This document shows positions 61,599 to 64,000 of a DNA stretch of 64,000 nt, piece by piece. This stretch comes from Terriglobia bacterium. Its GTDB lineage: Bacteria > Acidobacteriota > Terriglobia > Bryobacterales > Bryobacteraceae. The notes under the pieces were generated by a model. The model did no database searches. It was given only the letters and a program-made list of their open reading frames with translations, and was not told the DNA's origin. The stretch lies in contig JAIQFK010000009.1 of the NCBI GenBank assembly GCA_020073305.1, positions 62,001 through 126,000 of the forward strand. The letters are read 5' to 3'. The translations under genes and the position numbers were made by a program. Position 1 is the first letter of the stretch; every line of letters starts with the position of its first letter.

Positions 61599-62638
61599 CC
61601 CGCGATTCCCGGTATCCAGCGCACGGCATTCTGGCGGAATATTTTCCGCACTACATTTTCGGGAAGTCCCAGGCCCTGCACCTGCCGGTTGCGGTATGAC
61701 AATTCGTCACGGGTCGCGAAGAATTTCCAGTCGCGTTCATGAGTCTGCTGAAACTCTTTGGCCGCGTCTTCGCCGTCTCCCGGACCCAGCGTAAAGTCGG
61801 TTGCGTAGAGGACGCGGTCCTGATACTTCAACAGGAATTCGCGAGCCTTGGTATGATCGCCGCTTACGAAGTAACGGACGCGCGCCGCAACATCCACAGC
61901 AAAATTGGGAAACGTATCGAGGCGCTTCGCCAGAAGGTCCAGGTGTTCTTCATCGCTGCCGAGATGGCAGCCGACCAGCCGGAGCTTCGGATGACGCGCC
62001 AGAACGCGATCGCGCGCCGCCAGAATCGCATCCTTTGAGGGGACTCCCGGGCGGCCGTACATGTGCCACTCCGGGTGGCCGGTGTAGTAGTTGACCTCGG
62101 GATTATGCGCATCGAGAGGCAGCCACGCCCCGTCCGGTTCGGCAAGATGCGCAATGAGCGTCCTGCCGGCCTTCTCAATGGCATCGAAGACCGGGGAGAG
62201 CGCCGGATGATCCGGCAGCAGATACTCGCCTGATTTTGCGCGGATCCCCATGCCGATGTTCTTCCAGATTTTCACCGCAACCGCCCCGAGGCCGAAAGAT
62301 TGTTGAAGGCTCGCGATGACGCGGCCGGCAAAAACGCGGCTTTCAAACCCGCGAGCATCGAAGGCAGTGGCCCACGCGATGCGCCCTTTGGTTGCCTGGT
62401 GAACGTCGATGGTCCCGCGGATCATTTCTTCGAGGTCGGACGCTTCGTCGCCAATGGCTCTCGAAACACAGATGCTCAGACAGCGCCAGTCCGCCTGTTC
62501 CAACAGAGAGAGCAACGCCGGATCTCTCCGGTGAATGTGCGTGTGAGTATCGATGCGCTCGAAGGGAGCGGCCGCGGCGTTCGCGCGTTTCAGTGCGGCC
62601 GCAATGGGTATGGTTGCGAACAGTTGCCGCCGGGTCAT
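61595..62638 (-). CDS. Exported amidohydrolase (metal-dependent TIM-barrel hydrolase)
   Basis: A 347-residue protein: short twin-arginine-like signal (MTRRQLFATIPIAAALKRA), then the amidohydrolase_2 metal site HxH in DTHTHIH, the carboxylysine-type Lys in VAVKIWK, His in LIAHLAEP and GCHLGS, and Asp in LYATDFTLG. It would hydrolyse or decarboxylate a small substrate using one or two metals. SD AAGGA lies 5 nt before the ATG. The gene's stop overlaps the DUF362 stop by four bases. It follows the alpha-galactosidase-like gene in the same direction, 82 bp away. Confidence 0.84.
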   Translation of the reverse strand: MTRRQLFATIPIAAALKRANAAAAPFERIDTHTHIHRRDPALLSLLEQADWRCLSICVSRAIGDEASDLEEMIRGTIDVHQATKGRIAWATAFDARGFESRVFAGRVIASLQQSFGLGAVAVKIWKNIGMGIRAKSGEYLLPDHPALSPVFDAIEKAGRTLIAHLAEPDGAWLPLDAHNPEVNYYTGHPEWHMYGRPGVPSKDAILAARDRVLARHPKLRLVGCHLGSDEEHLDLLAKRLDTFPNFAVDVAARVRYFVSGDHTKAREFLLKYQDRVLYATDFTLGPGDGEDAAKEFQQTHERDWKFFATRDELSYRNRQVQGLGLPENVVRKIFRQNAVRWIPGIAG

Positions 62639-62720
62639 GTTCCTTCTACGATCGCACGTTGCGCCTGAGCGTCAGAGATCCGTCAGGATTCGTCTTCTGT
62701 TGGCACGCCGGTCCATGGTT

Positions 62721-64000
62721 CTACTCCGGTGTTGCTTCGAGCAGCAGGTGCTTTTCGAACTTGACGTTGAGTGATGCCGCCGGACCGTGAACTGTCCCAA
62801 GTTGCTTGTGGTCCACGTAGTCCGTGATGCGATAGCTGCGGTCCGCAAGGCCGCGCAAGGTAATCTTGCCGTCCCACTGAGTGGCGAAGAAGGCGTAGTA
62901 CAGGTTGCCATCCTTGCGGATCGCATGGGTCTCCGGCCGGTCAAAGCCGATGTCGTAGAGCGCACCGAGATACTCTCCGCGAGAAAGCATCTTCTCCTTG
63001 TAAATCCCAAGCCATTTGTCGAAGTTCTGTTCCCGCGCGGGCGTCAAATCGCCGCGTTTTCTTTCCGCCGACCCCTCCGGCCAGGTGAAGTTGGTGCCGA
63101 CCACTCCGCCGACGCCGACCGTCGAGGCGAAGTCGTCCTTGGTCATGTCGACGTGATCGCCAAAATAGGCCATCGCGTCGCCCGCGAGCGCTTTGAGCGT
63201 CTTGCCCTTGGTGCGCACCTGCCAGGCAGACTTGGGATCGGACGCCACCGACATGTTCATGAAGGGCAAAGTGAAGAAGGAATAGGCCGTGCCGCACGGG
63301 CAGAACTCGACCAGCGCATCCGGCTTGACGCTGCGCGCTGCCTGGTAAATGGCCCGGAAGAAGTCCGGCATCGCCTCCACGGACTCTTCCGGCCGGGCGT
63401 GCTTGTGCGCCGGGTTGTAGCAGGGCGGCGCGCCGTTCATGTGCTGGCCATCGAGCTTGAGGCCGTCGAATCCCCAGTCACGCATGGCTTTGACGACGAT
63501 GGCCTTGTGATATTCCACCACCGCGGGGTCGGCGGGGCACAGATACCAGGAATTCCAATACGAGATTTTCTGCTTGCTGCCGTCGGCATTGAGCAGCAGC
63601 ATCTCGGGATGCTTCTTCAGCAGCTCGGTGCCGGGGTCGGCGGCCAGAGGCGCCCACCACAACTGAGCCTTGAACCCTTCGGCGTGGATCTTGTCCACCA
63701 GGGCCCGCATGTCGGCATCGCCATTCGGAAACTTCTGCGGCCACAAGAACCAGTCGCCTTGCGCGGTCTGCCAGCCATCATCGATGGTCACCCAGGTGAA
63801 GCCGAGTTTCTTGACGACAGGCAACGCATTATAGACCTGGGCGGGCGTGAATTTCCGGCCGTAGCCCCAGGCGCACCAGATGGGGCCGAAGGCGCTTTCC
63901 GGTGCGGCGTCGAACCGGACACCTTGCGCGATCATGACGTCGCGATAATCGCGCAACGTCTGAAAGTAATCTCCCTGGTGGACCGCGACAAAGGTCCGCA
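62721..64000 (-). CDS. Alpha-galactosidase-like glycoside hydrolase (GH36/GH27 type), partial
   Basis: The frame stays open rightward to the window edge, so the N-terminus is missing. Visible residues: GFTWVTIDDGWQ at the barrel start, GLKLDGQHMNG with the nucleophile-type Asp, SVASDPKSAW with an acid/base-type Asp, and a C-terminal beta-sandwich with LADRSYRITDYVDHK. The pattern resembles clan GH-D alpha-galactosidases. The TTG at 63956 is not the start, because the frame runs on with GDYFQTLRDYRDV. It is first in a leftward run with the amidohydrolase. The substrate is unknown. Confidence 0.85.
   Translation of the reverse strand, partial: RTFVAVHQGDYFQTLRDYRDVMIAQGVRFDAAPESAFGPIWCAWGYGRKFTPAQVYNALPVVKKLGFTWVTIDDGWQTAQGDWFLWPQKFPNGDADMRALVDKIHAEGFKAQLWWAPLAADPGTELLKKHPEMLLLNADGSKQKISYWNSWYLCPADPAVVEYHKAIVVKAMRDWGFDGLKLDGQHMNGAPPCYNPAHKHARPEESVEAMPDFFRAIYQAARSVKPDALVEFCPCGTAYSFFTLPFMNMSVASDPKSAWQVRTKGKTLKALAGDAMAYFGDHVDMTKDDFASTVGVGGVVGTNFTWPEGSAERKRGDLTPAREQNFDKWLGIYKEKMLSRGEYLGALYDIGFDRPETHAIRKDGNLYYAFFATQWDGKITLRGLADRSYRITDYVDHKQLGTVHGPAASLNVKFEKHLLLEATPE

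Noticed and set aside
1-64000. Mobile elements, CRISPR array, rRNA operon
   Set aside because: No transposase-like frame, direct-repeat array or rRNA core was seen. Absence is by eye only.

Overview
The window looks like a chromosomal segment of an Acidobacteriota bacterium, most likely of the Solibacter/Bryobacter kind. This is inferred from family content only: two very large Oar-type TonB-dependent receptors with an N-terminal carboxypeptidase-regulatory domain, a DUF1592/DUF1552 cytochrome-type pair, CRTAC1 (FG-GAP plus ASPIC/UnbV) proteins, winged-helix regulators with a membrane anchor, many secreted glycosidases and GC-rich codon use. There is no rRNA, no phage, no recognisable insertion sequence and no CRISPR array. 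One tRNA is present (tRNA-Val, anticodon CAC, 13270-13346).

Layout. 1-3.2 kb: an exported FAD oxidoreductase running off the left edge, a parvulin-type prolyl isomerase and a Gfo/Idh/MocA oxidoreductase. 3.4-6.7 kb: a fused GT2 glycosyltransferase-methyltransferase and a multi-spanning GT-C-like protein, probably for lipid-linked sugar transfer. 6.7-13.2 kb: mainly housekeeping genes (CdsZ-like zinc ribbon protein, MurJ, PfkB kinase, EamA transporter, a divergent YchF, MoxR ATPase), then tRNA-Val. 13.5-18 kb: a desaturase, an arabinose-isomerase-like protein and a GH39-like glycosidase with a 5' frameshift, and a small hypothetical protein. 18-24.6 kb: a possibly structured leader followed by DUF1592, DUF1552 and two leucine-rich-repeat proteins.

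24.6-39 kb is mostly leftward: DinB-like protein, ECF sigma factor with a small membrane protein, a rightward hypothetical, a complete CzcCBA-type metal efflux set headed by a small Cys/His-rich exported protein, an HslR-like S4 protein, a secreted clan-A glycosidase and an Oar-type receptor. 39-48.6 kb: a DegT aminotransferase translationally coupled to two tandem GH30 paralogues, a PocR-AraC regulator, two TPR proteins and a membrane-anchored winged-helix regulator. 48.7-56.5 kb: a second Oar-type receptor followed, after a strong hairpin terminator, by a tightly coupled trio (redoxin, copper-monooxygenase-like/TPR fusion, CRTAC1 protein). 56.5-64 kb: secreted alpha/beta hydrolase, STAS protein, an unrecognised secreted protein, DUF362 protein, exported amidohydrolase and an alpha-galactosidase-like enzyme cut by the right edge.

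Taken together the segment suggests a polymer-degrading soil heterotroph: outer-membrane receptors for uptake, exported glycosidases and sugar-converting enzymes, and exported redox proteins. The strongest candidates for something not well described are the coupled redoxin/copper-monooxygenase-TPR/CRTAC1 trio, the three-hairpin leader ahead of the DUF1592 gene, and the tandem GH30-aminotransferase-PocR locus. All functional calls were made by reading the sequence; no database search was possible.
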